A stretch of 21,073 bases of DNA, from positions 1 through 21,073 of the IMG/VR virus record IMGVR_UViG_3300020193_000168. One strand, given 5' to 3'. Position numbers and translations under genes: made by a program. The DNA is from a virus. Below the pieces are notes generated by a model. That model had not been told where the DNA came from and did no database searches. It saw nothing but the letters and a program-made list of their open reading frames with translations. Positions 14,868-21,073 of the stretch are shown here, in pieces; the first letter of the stretch is position 1; each line of letters opens with the position of its first letter.

Positions 14868-15743
14868 TTAGTTCTCGTCAATTGTTCCGAATGGATTAGA
14901 TTCTGTCCAATCTAATATATTATCTGCTTCATTTTCGATTAATACATTTTCTTCAAGTGTATCAGTTTGATTCTCTTGAGTATCGCCACTCACCACAGAC
15001 CATTGAGCGGTTGATTTTACTCCAATCACAACAGTATTTGGAGTAAATGTGCCTTTAATATTTCTTAGGATTAATTTTTGATCAGGTAAATCCCAACTCG
15101 AAACATATGCACGTGCTGTTGAATTTGCTAATGATGAACCTTGATATACAATTTCATGTATTTCATAAGTATTTGTCCCACCAGCTTGCATTGAAAATTC
15201 TACGCCATATGCACTTATTGCAGCAATGTTATCTATTTCATCAATGCCCGTTTTAATTACTTCACCATTGTAATTGAATGCTTCAAGATTGAGCGAGAAC
15301 ATGTATGGTGCTATTTTGCCAGCCTGGAAGAAGTTGGCTTCTTCTTCAACAAATTTAATTTCCAAAAGTTTTTGTTGCACTGGCATAAAAATTAAATCGC
15401 CTTCTTTCGGCAAATTACGAATTAATGCTGGAACATATCTTTCAAATGTTCTGCGCGCAACTGCGACTTTTGCTTCTTTTTGAATTTGTAAACCAAATTT
15501 ACTAAAGAATTCTTGCTGACCTGTGAAGTCTTGTAAAGATTCTAGATACATGTCAATCTTATATGCTTTGAGATATACCTTGACAGGATCATCGCCAAAA
15601 AGTCGATCAAGTTCCGACTGTGATTCTCTTGGCATATAATAAATGTCGATTCCATGATTTCGAATCGATTCGATAATCATATCCTCAATGAGCATCTGCT
15701 CACGAACTGAACCCTGATTGTTAAAATATACACTGACTGGCAT
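14868..15743 (-). CDS. gp14: Neck protein gp14
   Basis: gp14 and gp13 form the neck that closes the filled head and accepts the tail. I place the start at ATG 15743 (291 residues, MPVSVYFNNQGSVREQM), one base after the gene 13 stop; this N terminus is that of aquatic T4-like gp14 proteins, whereas a TTG three codons upstream is the only alternative. Family segments seen: IEDMIIESIRNHGIDIYYMP, FFSKFGLQIQKEAKVAVARR, and KEGDLIFMPVQQKLLEIKFV. The C-terminal part (about 196-252: HEIVYQGSSLANSTARAYV, then IKGTFTPNTVVIG) resembles the end of gp15. The last 40 residues are acidic and probably flexible. Confidence 0.94.
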   Translation of the reverse strand: MPVSVYFNNQGSVREQMLIEDMIIESIRNHGIDIYYMPRESQSELDRLFGDDPVKVYLKAYKIDMYLESLQDFTGQQEFFSKFGLQIQKEAKVAVARRTFERYVPALIRNLPKEGDLIFMPVQQKLLEIKFVEEEANFFQAGKIAPYMFSLNLEAFNYNGEVIKTGIDEIDNIAAISAYGVEFSMQAGGTNTYEIHEIVYQGSSLANSTARAYVSSWDLPDQKLILRNIKGTFTPNTVVIGVKSTAQWSVVSGDTQENQTDTLEENVLIENEADNILDWTESNPFGTIDEN

Positions 15744-15744
15744 T

Positions 15745-16509
15745 TTAGCCAACCATCATCATTGGTGGTTCTTCGTGAACGTCACGAAGTTTTGCTTCTA
15801 ATCTTGCAATCTCTTGACTTGCTTCTCCGAAGATACCATCTCCGTTAATTACAAGACCGCCAGGAAGTGCATAGTTTCCATACTTCTTAATATTGGCTCC
15901 CCATTGTCGCTTAAAGAGTTGTGTTGTATACTCTTTGAGCCAAGAATCATTAAATATACTATCGTATAATTCTACATCTACAATACGATTTGCCTGGAAT
16001 ACAATATAGTCATCAGCATCGAGTTTACCAGCCCAATCTTGCCATAAGTATAGACGATTGATTTTCTTATTGTAGGTGTATGGAATATCGCCAGTTACAA
16101 TCATGTCCAGCATTTGCAAATGTTGGCGTGCAATGTAATAATATGTGTATGATGAAGCTGAAAGGCTATAAAAGTCATTTAAACGAATTTGATAGTTGAC
16201 ATCAAACATGTTAAACTCAGTGCTACCCCCCATGGAGCTGATCGATGTTCCGGAAAACGGAAAGACTCGTGCGACACCGATAATATTGTCGCATAGAGTG
16301 ATATATTTGTTTAAAATGTCGCCTTCTGTAACTTTGTGTGCAAGATACATTGTCTCGGTGCCATCATAATGATATTCATGAAACATCTGTAATGCATCGT
16401 CTATACGATCGTCTAATTGATCGTCGTCGACGTTAATTTCAATAACTGGGAACCCCAGATTTCGTAAACAAAAGTCTTTAAGGGTGTTTTTGCTATGGGG
16501 TTTTGCCAT
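15745..16509 (-). CDS. gp13: Neck protein gp13
   Basis: A head-completion/neck protein that binds the portal side of the neck with gp14. The 254 residues (T4: 309) start MAKPHSKNTLKDFCLRNLGF and show the family core: VIEINVDDDQLDDRIDDALQ with FHEYHYDGTE, LWQDWAGKLDADDYIVFQAN, then a helical end with LFKRQWGANIKKYGNYALPG. The ATG has GAGG six bases upstream. A late-box variant ACTAAATA overlaps the stop codon of the preceding glycosyltransferase gene, so gene 13 probably begins the unit 13-14-15-16-17. The C-terminal Met/Pro run is unremarkable. Confidence 0.94.
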   Translation of the reverse strand: MAKPHSKNTLKDFCLRNLGFPVIEINVDDDQLDDRIDDALQMFHEYHYDGTETMYLAHKVTEGDILNKYITLCDNIIGVARVFPFSGTSISSMGGSTEFNMFDVNYQIRLNDFYSLSASSYTYYYIARQHLQMLDMIVTGDIPYTYNKKINRLYLWQDWAGKLDADDYIVFQANRIVDVELYDSIFNDSWLKEYTTQLFKRQWGANIKKYGNYALPGGLVINGDGIFGEASQEIARLEAKLRDVHEEPPMMMVG

Positions 16510-16532
16510 TTAGAACCTCGCATGTAGTTCTA

Positions 16533-16540
16533 TATTTAGT
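16533..16540 (-). promoter_or_regulatory. Late-promoter variant ACTAAATA before gp13
   Basis: Overlaps the stop codon of the GT2 gene and gives a predicted leader of ~18 bases holding the GAGG site of gene 13. It is the same variant as before gene 18, which supports both. Confidence 0.4.
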
Positions 16541-17286
16541 TATTCGACCAATCTGCCCTCTCGCGACGTATAGATAAGATTCGGATCCATATGAGCGAAT
16601 TGTTCCCAATTAGGCTCGCCTTCTAGAATTCGTTTGCCTGTCGACTCTTCTCCGATATGTTCTATGATATGTTGACCTTCTGAATTCTTGAGTTGCGCAG
16701 AATACATCTGATGAAAATGATTTAAATATACCATAACCATTCCTTCATTAATATTAAACTTCCAATATTCTCTAAATGGGAAATCTATAATAGACTTTCG
16801 ATATAGACTAAAGATAATCGGAAAGGTTTTTATATTCTTGCTGTAATGATATGATTTAAAGGGAGTATCATCAGGTTCAATCTGACTGGGTTTTTCATGA
16901 AAGTACCACGGTTGTCTTTGCAAGACTACAGAAGCCATTTTAGGATCGGTTTCAAGGCATTCGATCAGATCATCTACTCTTATGGATTCTATAAGTAAAA
17001 CGTCATCTTCCTGATGTAGTATATAATCCACATCCATTCCTTGTAGGCTTGTGAAAAAATCAGACCAATTAACTGATAATCCTTTGTTAGTTTTATTATT
17101 CCAAATTTCAAATCCATATCGTTTACCGATCAGATCAAAAATGGCATCATTTCGAGTTCTAGGATAATCGTCTATGATTATTTTTCGAACTTCATGATTT
17201 CCATAATCTAGATTCTTTAAAGAATCAAGAGTCGGAAACAGATATCGTAACCGATTACATGAGAAAATTACATGTAGAATCTTCAT
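16540..17286 (-). CDS. GT-A fold glycosyltransferase, family 2 type
   Basis: A probable nucleotide-sugar-dependent glycosyltransferase. The 248 residues begin MKILHVIFSCNRLRYLFPTL, the usual GT2 start (beta strand then substrate loop), followed by KIIIDDYP (35-42) and the metal/sugar-nucleotide motif HQEDDV with Asp94/Asp95. There is no membrane segment, so it should be cytosolic. The ATG follows the stop of the oxygenase-like gene with no gap and no good ribosome binding site, so translation is probably coupled. It is last in the four-gene cassette between the fibre genes and gene 13. Target unknown: a virion fibre, DNA base or host surface are all possible; the neighbouring collagen-like fibre is my preferred guess. 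Confidence 0.82.
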   Translation of the reverse strand: MKILHVIFSCNRLRYLFPTLDSLKNLDYGNHEVRKIIIDDYPRTRNDAIFDLIGKRYGFEIWNNKTNKGLSVNWSDFFTSLQGMDVDYILHQEDDVLLIESIRVDDLIECLETDPKMASVVLQRQPWYFHEKPSQIEPDDTPFKSYHYSKNIKTFPIIFSLYRKSIIDFPFREYWKFNINEGMVMVYLNHFHQMYSAQLKNSEGQHIIEHIGEESTGKRILEGEPNWEQFAHMDPNLIYTSREGRLVE

Positions 17287-17844
17287 TTAGTATTCTGTAT
17301 TAAAAAAGAAGGTTTGAAATAATCTTCCGTTTTCACGATTGTTTCCGAAGTAATCTAACGATGCATGATACAAATTACCACGATATAAAACCAAGCGATT
17401 ATATTTGTTAGAAACGTAGTCTGTCATTTCCCATTTGGTATAATCATACCCATCAAGTTGCGTCGCATCATTACTGAGTCTTTCATATTCTTTTGTTTCT
17501 TTATAACGATACAATGCAGTTCCAGAAGAAACTGGTGCATCAGGCGTTAGATAACAAACTCCAGCCCAAGTATTAAAACTATCGGCATGAATCCAAGTTC
17601 TATCAATGGCAGTACAAATTTGAAATGCGCCAGTATATCCAGATTCTTCAAACCAATGTGTGATCTTGCCACCAGCTTTAGTCATGATATGTTGAATCGA
17701 TTCTTTTAAATCATCAGGCAAATAAGGTTGTGTGCGAAGACCAGGATAATTGCCTGAGACCTCGAAAGGTTGAGTAAGTGCATAATCACGAACTAAATCT
17801 GGATTTGTATAGAAATCGTCTACAATTATAAGTTTTGTCTTCAT
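17287..17844 (-). CDS. 2OG-Fe(II) oxygenase-like protein (DUF6445 type)
   Basis: A likely non-haem iron, 2-oxoglutarate-dependent oxygenase. From ATG 17844 the protein has 185 residues (MKTKLIIVDDFYTNPDLVR). It shows an HxD pair (His86, Asp88 in WIHADSFNTWAG), a strand-rich core (VCYLTPDAPVSSGTALYRY), a distal His160 in NLYHAS and Arg174 in GRLFQTFFF, the iron- and oxoglutarate-binding layout of this fold. The open frame extends 20 codons upstream, but that stretch (MACFWMGWRF) is the antisense-like overlap of the preceding gene, and MKTKL starting 8 bases after its stop fits the operon better. Family membership from the motifs is fairly safe; the substrate is not known. Position among glycosyltransferases suggests hydroxylation of a residue or sugar. 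Confidence 0.8.
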   Translation of the reverse strand: MKTKLIIVDDFYTNPDLVRDYALTQPFEVSGNYPGLRTQPYLPDDLKESIQHIMTKAGGKITHWFEESGYTGAFQICTAIDRTWIHADSFNTWAGVCYLTPDAPVSSGTALYRYKETKEYERLSNDATQLDGYDYTKWEMTDYVSNKYNRLVLYRGNLYHASLDYFGNNRENGRLFQTFFFNTEY

Positions 17845-17852
17845 ACTTGACG

Positions 17853-18605
17853 TCAATAATACATAAATTTGCCAGAAGCGCCATCCCATCCAGAAACAAG
17901 CCAATCTGTTTCAATTAATTGATCTTTAAATGGTCGCGTTAAATAATATGAAAGAGTTTCAATGTCATATTGATACATTTCTTTACTATCAATAAAACTC
18001 ATTGATGCCTCATTTATATCTATCATCTTATCTAATTGCGAACTACCAAAGCCATAAAGCACAGTGCAATATTGGCGAAGCATATCGTCTTCCTGAATGG
18101 TTCTTTCATCAACCATCCAATAATTCCAAGCATCCTTCCATTTAAACTGCAGTGGCTTTTTGAAGAAAATTTTATCTTTATTTTCTTCGATAAACAATGC
18201 ATCATTAAAGTTGTCATAGAAATATCTTCCTGTGGCTTTGATGACAAAGTCATGACTTTGTATTTCTTTTTTAAAATGTTTATAGAAAGTGTTAAGCAAC
18301 AAACTTTCGCAATAACTTTTGTTTAAATGCGTATTTACTTTCTCAAAAACAGTATATGATATTTCTTTAAGTGGTATGAACTCCACGTTTTTAAAAAAAC
18401 TAAAAAATCCCATATACTCTCTGTAATCATCTGATGAGTCGACTATTTTTATCGTCGCATCTGGAAGAGTATTTTTAATTGAATTAATTGTAAAGAACGT
18501 TTGTCTAAATCGCTCCTCTTTGTCGAAAATGGAACGTGTTTTACTGTATGTAAATTTTCCATCTCTCGGTTGAATTGAGGAACCAACAACTACAAGTTTA
18601 TTCAT
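17853..18605 (-). CDS. Glycosyltransferase-like protein, activity unknown
   Basis: A 250-residue protein resembling GT-A-type transferases but without a motif I can assign firmly. It begins MNKLVVVGSSIQPRDG, has RFRQTFFTINSIKNTLPDAT (a helix after strand one) then IKIVDSSDDYREYM, and the segment HDFVIKATGRYFYDNF, whose K-x-(S/T)-G-R-Y pattern I associate with uncharacterised phage and bacterial transferases. The C-terminal part is aromatic-rich (LVSGWDGASGKFMYY). The ATG overlaps the end of the GT4 gene by eight bases, so the two should be co-translated. The role is inferred from neighbours: a step in building or attaching a glycan. It could also be a non-catalytic partner. Confidence 0.75.
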   Translation of the reverse strand: MNKLVVVGSSIQPRDGKFTYSKTRSIFDKEERFRQTFFTINSIKNTLPDATIKIVDSSDDYREYMGFFSFFKNVEFIPLKEISYTVFEKVNTHLNKSYCESLLLNTFYKHFKKEIQSHDFVIKATGRYFYDNFNDALFIEENKDKIFFKKPLQFKWKDAWNYWMVDERTIQEDDMLRQYCTVLYGFGSSQLDKMIDINEASMSFIDSKEMYQYDIETLSYYLTRPFKDQLIETDWLVSGWDGASGKFMYY

Positions 18606-19593
18606 AGAATTTATTCTTTATGACTTTTTGTAGGTACTGATGATGCTGCTCATGTACTTTCTCATCGGAGAAGTTTAAACCCCATTTTCTGCAATTTTCT
18701 GATTTAATATTGTCAATCGATTCGATAGCAGTTAGAATAGATTTAAAATTGCGTGCACGATAACCTGTTTCTCCCTGTAAAACAATTTCAGGAAATGCAC
18801 CCCAATCTGTTGTAATCACAGGAGTGCCAGAAAGATTGGCTTCAATAATCATGTTGCCAAATGGTTCAACATAATATGTTAATGCAATCAAACTCTTTGC
18901 ATTCTTCATTAGTTCTTTTCTCTTCTCGGGTCCAGCATAACCAATCATCTCAACATGTGAAGGCGTTGTGCTATAACCCAAATGCTGTAAAGAACCTGGA
19001 CCAGCAATAATAAGTTTTTTTCCAAGAATTGCTGTGGCTTGAATTGCTAGATGCACGCCTTTTTCTTCGCATACTCTACCGAAGAATAGAAAGTAATCAT
19101 CTTTTTTGTCACTGTATTCAAACTCATCGACTGTAAATGGATTTGGAATTACTGCATCGAACCAAGAAGGGTTCATAAGCATTCCACGCTCACCATAAAA
19201 CATATGCATTTGAGCATAAGAAGTGAACGCTCTATATGGAGCAAAAATACCATTTGAGCGATAACCAATCGAAGGTTCAACTGGCTTGAGTTTTGGATTC
19301 ATCTCGCAAGCAAGTTTATTCTCAATTCCATAAAAGCATACAATTAAATCATCGTCGCTAGAGTTTTGTTTTATATGTGTTCCAATTTGTTCATTGAAAC
19401 TTTGTATGTCTAAACCATCAATAGGAGTATCAACGTGTTCACAATCCACCTGAGCACCAGGGATACCGTAGTGGATGATTTCGTAGTGCGGCGAAAGATG
19501 CTTGATATACTTGTATAGATGTACAGCAAATGGATCGATGCGATTCATCAACCCTGTAGCACTTCTTGGATTTCCAAAAGCGTGTATTTTCAT
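18598..19593 (-). CDS. GT-B fold glycosyltransferase, family 4
   Basis: A retaining-type glycosyltransferase by family. The 331 residues show the GT4 C-terminal domain well: FLFFGRVCEEKGVHLAIQA (168-186), KLIIAGPG (193-200), and the E-x7-E motif from Glu243 (EPFGNMIIE to Glu251) followed by LSGTPVITTDWGAFPEIV and GETGYRARN. The N-terminal half is the less conserved acceptor domain. Start ATG at 19593 has no good Shine-Dalgarno sequence. A CATAAATA late-box match lies 43 bases upstream with a predicted 37-base leader, making this the first gene of the modification cassette. It probably acts in the cytosol on a virion or host glycan; the sugar and acceptor cannot be read from sequence. Confidence 0.9.
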   Translation of the reverse strand: MKIHAFGNPRSATGLMNRIDPFAVHLYKYIKHLSPHYEIIHYGIPGAQVDCEHVDTPIDGLDIQSFNEQIGTHIKQNSSDDDLIVCFYGIENKLACEMNPKLKPVEPSIGYRSNGIFAPYRAFTSYAQMHMFYGERGMLMNPSWFDAVIPNPFTVDEFEYSDKKDDYFLFFGRVCEEKGVHLAIQATAILGKKLIIAGPGSLQHLGYSTTPSHVEMIGYAGPEKRKELMKNAKSLIALTYYVEPFGNMIIEANLSGTPVITTDWGAFPEIVLQGETGYRARNFKSILTAIESIDNIKSENCRKWGLNFSDEKVHEQHHQYLQKVIKNKFYE

Positions 19594-19635
19594 AATGAAA
19601 TTATAACTTATTTTTACAAATAAATCAACTTTTTA

Positions 19636-19643
19636 TATTTATG
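19636..19643 (-). promoter_or_regulatory. Late-promoter-like CATAAATA before GT4 gene
   Basis: Matches the relaxed NATAAATA form of the late box. It lies in the 58-base gap between the small fibre-associated gene and the glycosyltransferase cassette, with a predicted leader of ~37 bases. Confidence 0.5.
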
Positions 19644-19651
19644 GTAATCGA

Positions 19652-20272
19652 CTATAGTGATACTTCTGCGTCTGATGCTAGAAAAAATGGTCGAGTTATT
19701 AATGTACCGCCACTGTCTTTTAAAATTAAATTTCCAGAAAGAGTTTTATCATCAATTCCTGGACCTGGAGGTTCAATAAATGATGTTAAAGTCCAGCTTC
19801 TTGTTGTGCTTAATGCCAAATCTGTATTTACAGAATCTCCACCAGGTGTGTTGCCTGATGTTTTTTGTAACTGTATTGTGTAATCGCCAGCACTTCCAGA
19901 TGTTAACCAAGTTCGATTGAAGATATTTTGATCACCAGCATCGCCAATTACAATTATACTCATTTGCCCATTACTGCGAAAATAGATAGCAGCTGACGCA
20001 TAGGCAGATGAAAATGGTGGATCATACATTGAAAATTGGCTTGCTTGAATGTTGAGTTCGCTATCAACATTATAGTTTATGACTCTTTCTATGTTATCAC
20101 AAATACCACCAGGAATGTTTATTCCCCAGCGACAGTCGCCAAATTTAATTGCGCCTGAAGATTTAACTGCCAAGTTTCTTGTATTTGCATCATTTAATTT
20201 TAAAATTGCTGAAGACGTTTTACCAAGTTCACTATTAATTTGAGATGCAGTTGTTTCACTAGGAATTGGCAT
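19652..20272 (-). CDS. Small virion/fibre-associated protein
   Basis: A 206-residue protein starting [20 protein letters not shown] after the initial Met. The pattern (I/P)-x-x-x-x-x-A-S-Q-I-N-x-E-L-G followed by LND is a short module I know from the ends of many phage structural and adhesin-like proteins. The rest is predicted beta-rich and Gly/Ser-rich ([20 protein letters not shown], then [20 protein letters not shown]) with a Pro-Gly turn (EPPGPGIDD). I choose ATG 20272, with GAGGA seven to eight bases upstream, over TTG 20275. It overlaps the fibre gene by 14 bases, so it is probably made with the fibre and may be a tip or attachment protein. The exact function is unknown. Confidence 0.8.
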   Translation of the reverse strand: MPIPSETTASQINSELGKTSSAILKLNDANTRNLAVKSSGAIKFGDCRWGINIPGGICDNIERVINYNVDSELNIQASQFSMYDPPFSSAYASAAIYFRSNGQMSIIVIGDAGDQNIFNRTWLTSGSAGDYTIQLQKTSGNTPGGDSVNTDLALSTTRSWTLTSFIEPPGPGIDDKTLSGNLILKDSGGTLITRPFFLASDAEVSL

Positions 20273-21073
20273 CAAACTTCCTCAAAGTTTCTTCAATTTG
20301 ACTTACCTTTTTATTGAGATCTTTAATTGCCTCAATCAATAACGGAATCATTTTTTCATATCGCACTGCCTTAAAGCCATCGTCGCGATCTACTACAATT
20401 TCTGGTAATACAGACTCAACTTCTTGTGCAATTACACCAACATCATGTTTACGAACAAAAAATCCGTCTTCACCACCACGAGAAGCAATATGACTATCAA
20501 TCCAATCAAATTCAATACCTCTGATTTCTTGCACTTTTTCAAGTGCATCTGGTAAAACTTTGACATTTTCTTTGAGTCTAGCATCGGAAGAATAAAATGC
20601 TGTGATCTCACCAGTTGCACGAATTTCACTACCTGCAGCTGCAGTAGAAGTGGTGCTCACCATCAAACCACCAAAATAAACGTGATTGGTTGTGTTTGCA
20701 GCACCAGCTGGACCCTGTGGACCTTGAGGACCAGTTGCACCTTGTGCTCCTTGTGCTCCTTGTGCTCCTTGTGCTCCTTGACTTCCTTGTGCTCCTTGCG
20801 CTCCTTGCGCTCCTTGTGCTCCTTGATTTCCTTGTGCTCCTTGTGCTCCTTGATTTCCTTGTGGACCTTGCGGACCTTGTGGTCCTTGTGGACCAGTTGC
20901 ACCAGTGGCACCCTGTGCTCCTTGCGCTCCTTGTGCTCCTTGTGCTCCTTGATTTCCTTGTGGACCTTGTGGTCCTTGAGGACCAGTTGCACCAGTGGCA
21001 CCCTGTGCTCCTTGCGCTCCTTGCGCTCCTTGCGCTCCTTGTGCTCCTTGATTTCCTTGTGGACCTTGTGGTC
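20259..21073 (-). CDS. Collagen-like fibre protein with C-terminal S74 chaperone (5' end outside window)
   Basis: The 3' part of a fibre gene; the frame is open from the window edge to TAG at 20259. The visible N-terminal part is about 41 uninterrupted Gly-x-y triplets ([12 protein letters not shown]), expected to form a collagen-type triple helix. A short linker ([15 protein letters not shown]) leads to a peptidase S74 domain: [20 protein letters not shown] with the Ser-Asp and Lys positions kept, [15 protein letters not shown], then a coiled-coil end ([20 protein letters not shown]). By family, S74 trimerises the fibre and cuts itself off at the Ser of the SSD motif (codon near 20588). The gene lies upstream of gene 13, where T4 has the whisker gene wac, so a collar or tail fibre is possible. 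An internal TTG/ATG near 20666 is not needed as a start. Confidence 0.9.
   Translation of the reverse strand, partial: PQGPQGNQGAQGAQGAQGAQGAQGATGATGPQGPQGPQGNQGAQGAQGAQGAQGATGATGPQGPQGPQGPQGNQGAQGAQGNQGAQGAQGAQGAQGSQGAQGAQGAQGAQGATGPQGPQGPAGAANTTNHVYFGGLMVSTTSTAAAGSEIRATGEITAFYSSDARLKENVKVLPDALEKVQEIRGIEFDWIDSHIASRGGEDGFFVRKHDVGVIAQEVESVLPEIVVDRDDGFKAVRYEKMIPLLIEAIKDLNKKVSQIEETLRKFDANS
20703..21073 (-). repeat. Tandem 9-bp coding repeat (Gly-x-y), collagen-like
   Basis: A 9-base periodicity runs without a break to the window edge. There is a higher-order order of two GAT, two to four GPQ, one GNQ and several GAQ triplets, seen nearly three times. The codons are close to identical between copies, so slippage or recombination could change the length. 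It continues beyond the window. Confidence 0.95.

Noticed and set aside
14867-14881. TTG start for gp15 five codons upstream
   Set aside because: ATG at 14866 gives the usual family N terminus right after the gene 14 stop; the same reasoning rejects the TTG at 15752 for gp14.
17845-17904. Upstream extension of the oxygenase-like gene (MACFWMGWRF...)
   Set aside because: It overlaps the end of the preceding gene in another frame and does not resemble the family N terminus; MKTKLIIVDDFY is the natural start.
20663-21001. Lys/His/Glu-rich open frame (KEHKEHKE pattern) on the minus strand
   Set aside because: It is an alternate frame of the 9-bp collagen-like repeat; the in-frame Gly-x-y reading joins the S74 domain without a break.
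20703-21073. Possible CRISPR array or satellite
   Set aside because: The repeat unit is 9 bases without spacers and is protein-coding as Gly-x-y.

Overview
The window is a contiguous piece of a T4-like (contractile-tailed) phage genome, from the virion structural and packaging module. Every gene I can support lies on the minus strand, so transcription runs from high to low coordinates. No RNA gene, CRISPR array, insertion sequence or integrase was seen, and no gene-free stretch exceeds about 80 bases. The sequence is AT-rich. The neck proteins, with a gp14 beginning MPVSVYFNN, look closest to the aquatic (cyanophage/pelagiphage-type) T4 relatives as I remember them. The host cannot be fixed from this window. 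Three copies of the octamer GCGATCGC, a signature repeat of many freshwater cyanobacteria, are a weak hint.

Layout in transcription order. (1) 21073-20259: 3' part of a collagen-like fibre gene ending in a peptidase S74 intramolecular chaperone, followed by a small virion-type protein (20272-19652). (2) 19593-16540: a four-gene modification cassette behind a late-promoter-like box: GT4 glycosyltransferase, a glycosyltransferase-like protein of unknown activity, a 2OG-Fe(II) oxygenase-like protein and a GT2 glycosyltransferase. (3) 16509-13844: neck and tail-completion genes 13, 14 and 15. (4) 13841-11822: terminase small and large subunits (16, 17). (5) 11746-9497: tail sheath (18) and tail tube (19), then a 98-residue basic protein of unknown function. 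(6) 9145-7514: portal (20). (7) 7491-5382: three genes in the slot that T4 uses for prohead-core genes 67/68; the last has an extremely Arg/Lys-rich C terminus. (8) 5377-4733: prohead protease (21). (9) 4696-1178: a 1172-codon gene whose last ~300 codons are the gene 22 scaffold. (10) 1159 to the window edge: major capsid protein (23), partial.

Genes 13 to 23 keep the T4 order and together build the capsid (20, 22, 23 and core proteins, matured by 21), package DNA (16/17 through 20) and make the neck and tail (13, 14, 15, 18, 19). Matches or near matches to the T4 late box TATAAATA sit at six gene junctions, consistent with late expression in several transcription units.

The most unusual parts are: the giant scaffold gene, in which a normal-looking gene 22 with its own strong ribosome binding site is nested in frame at the 3' end of a ~870-codon extension; the basic tail protein with a good gp21 cleavage site just before its Arg/Lys-rich segment; and the collagen-like fibre lying next to an oxygenase and glycosyltransferases, which could be a virion-modification system.
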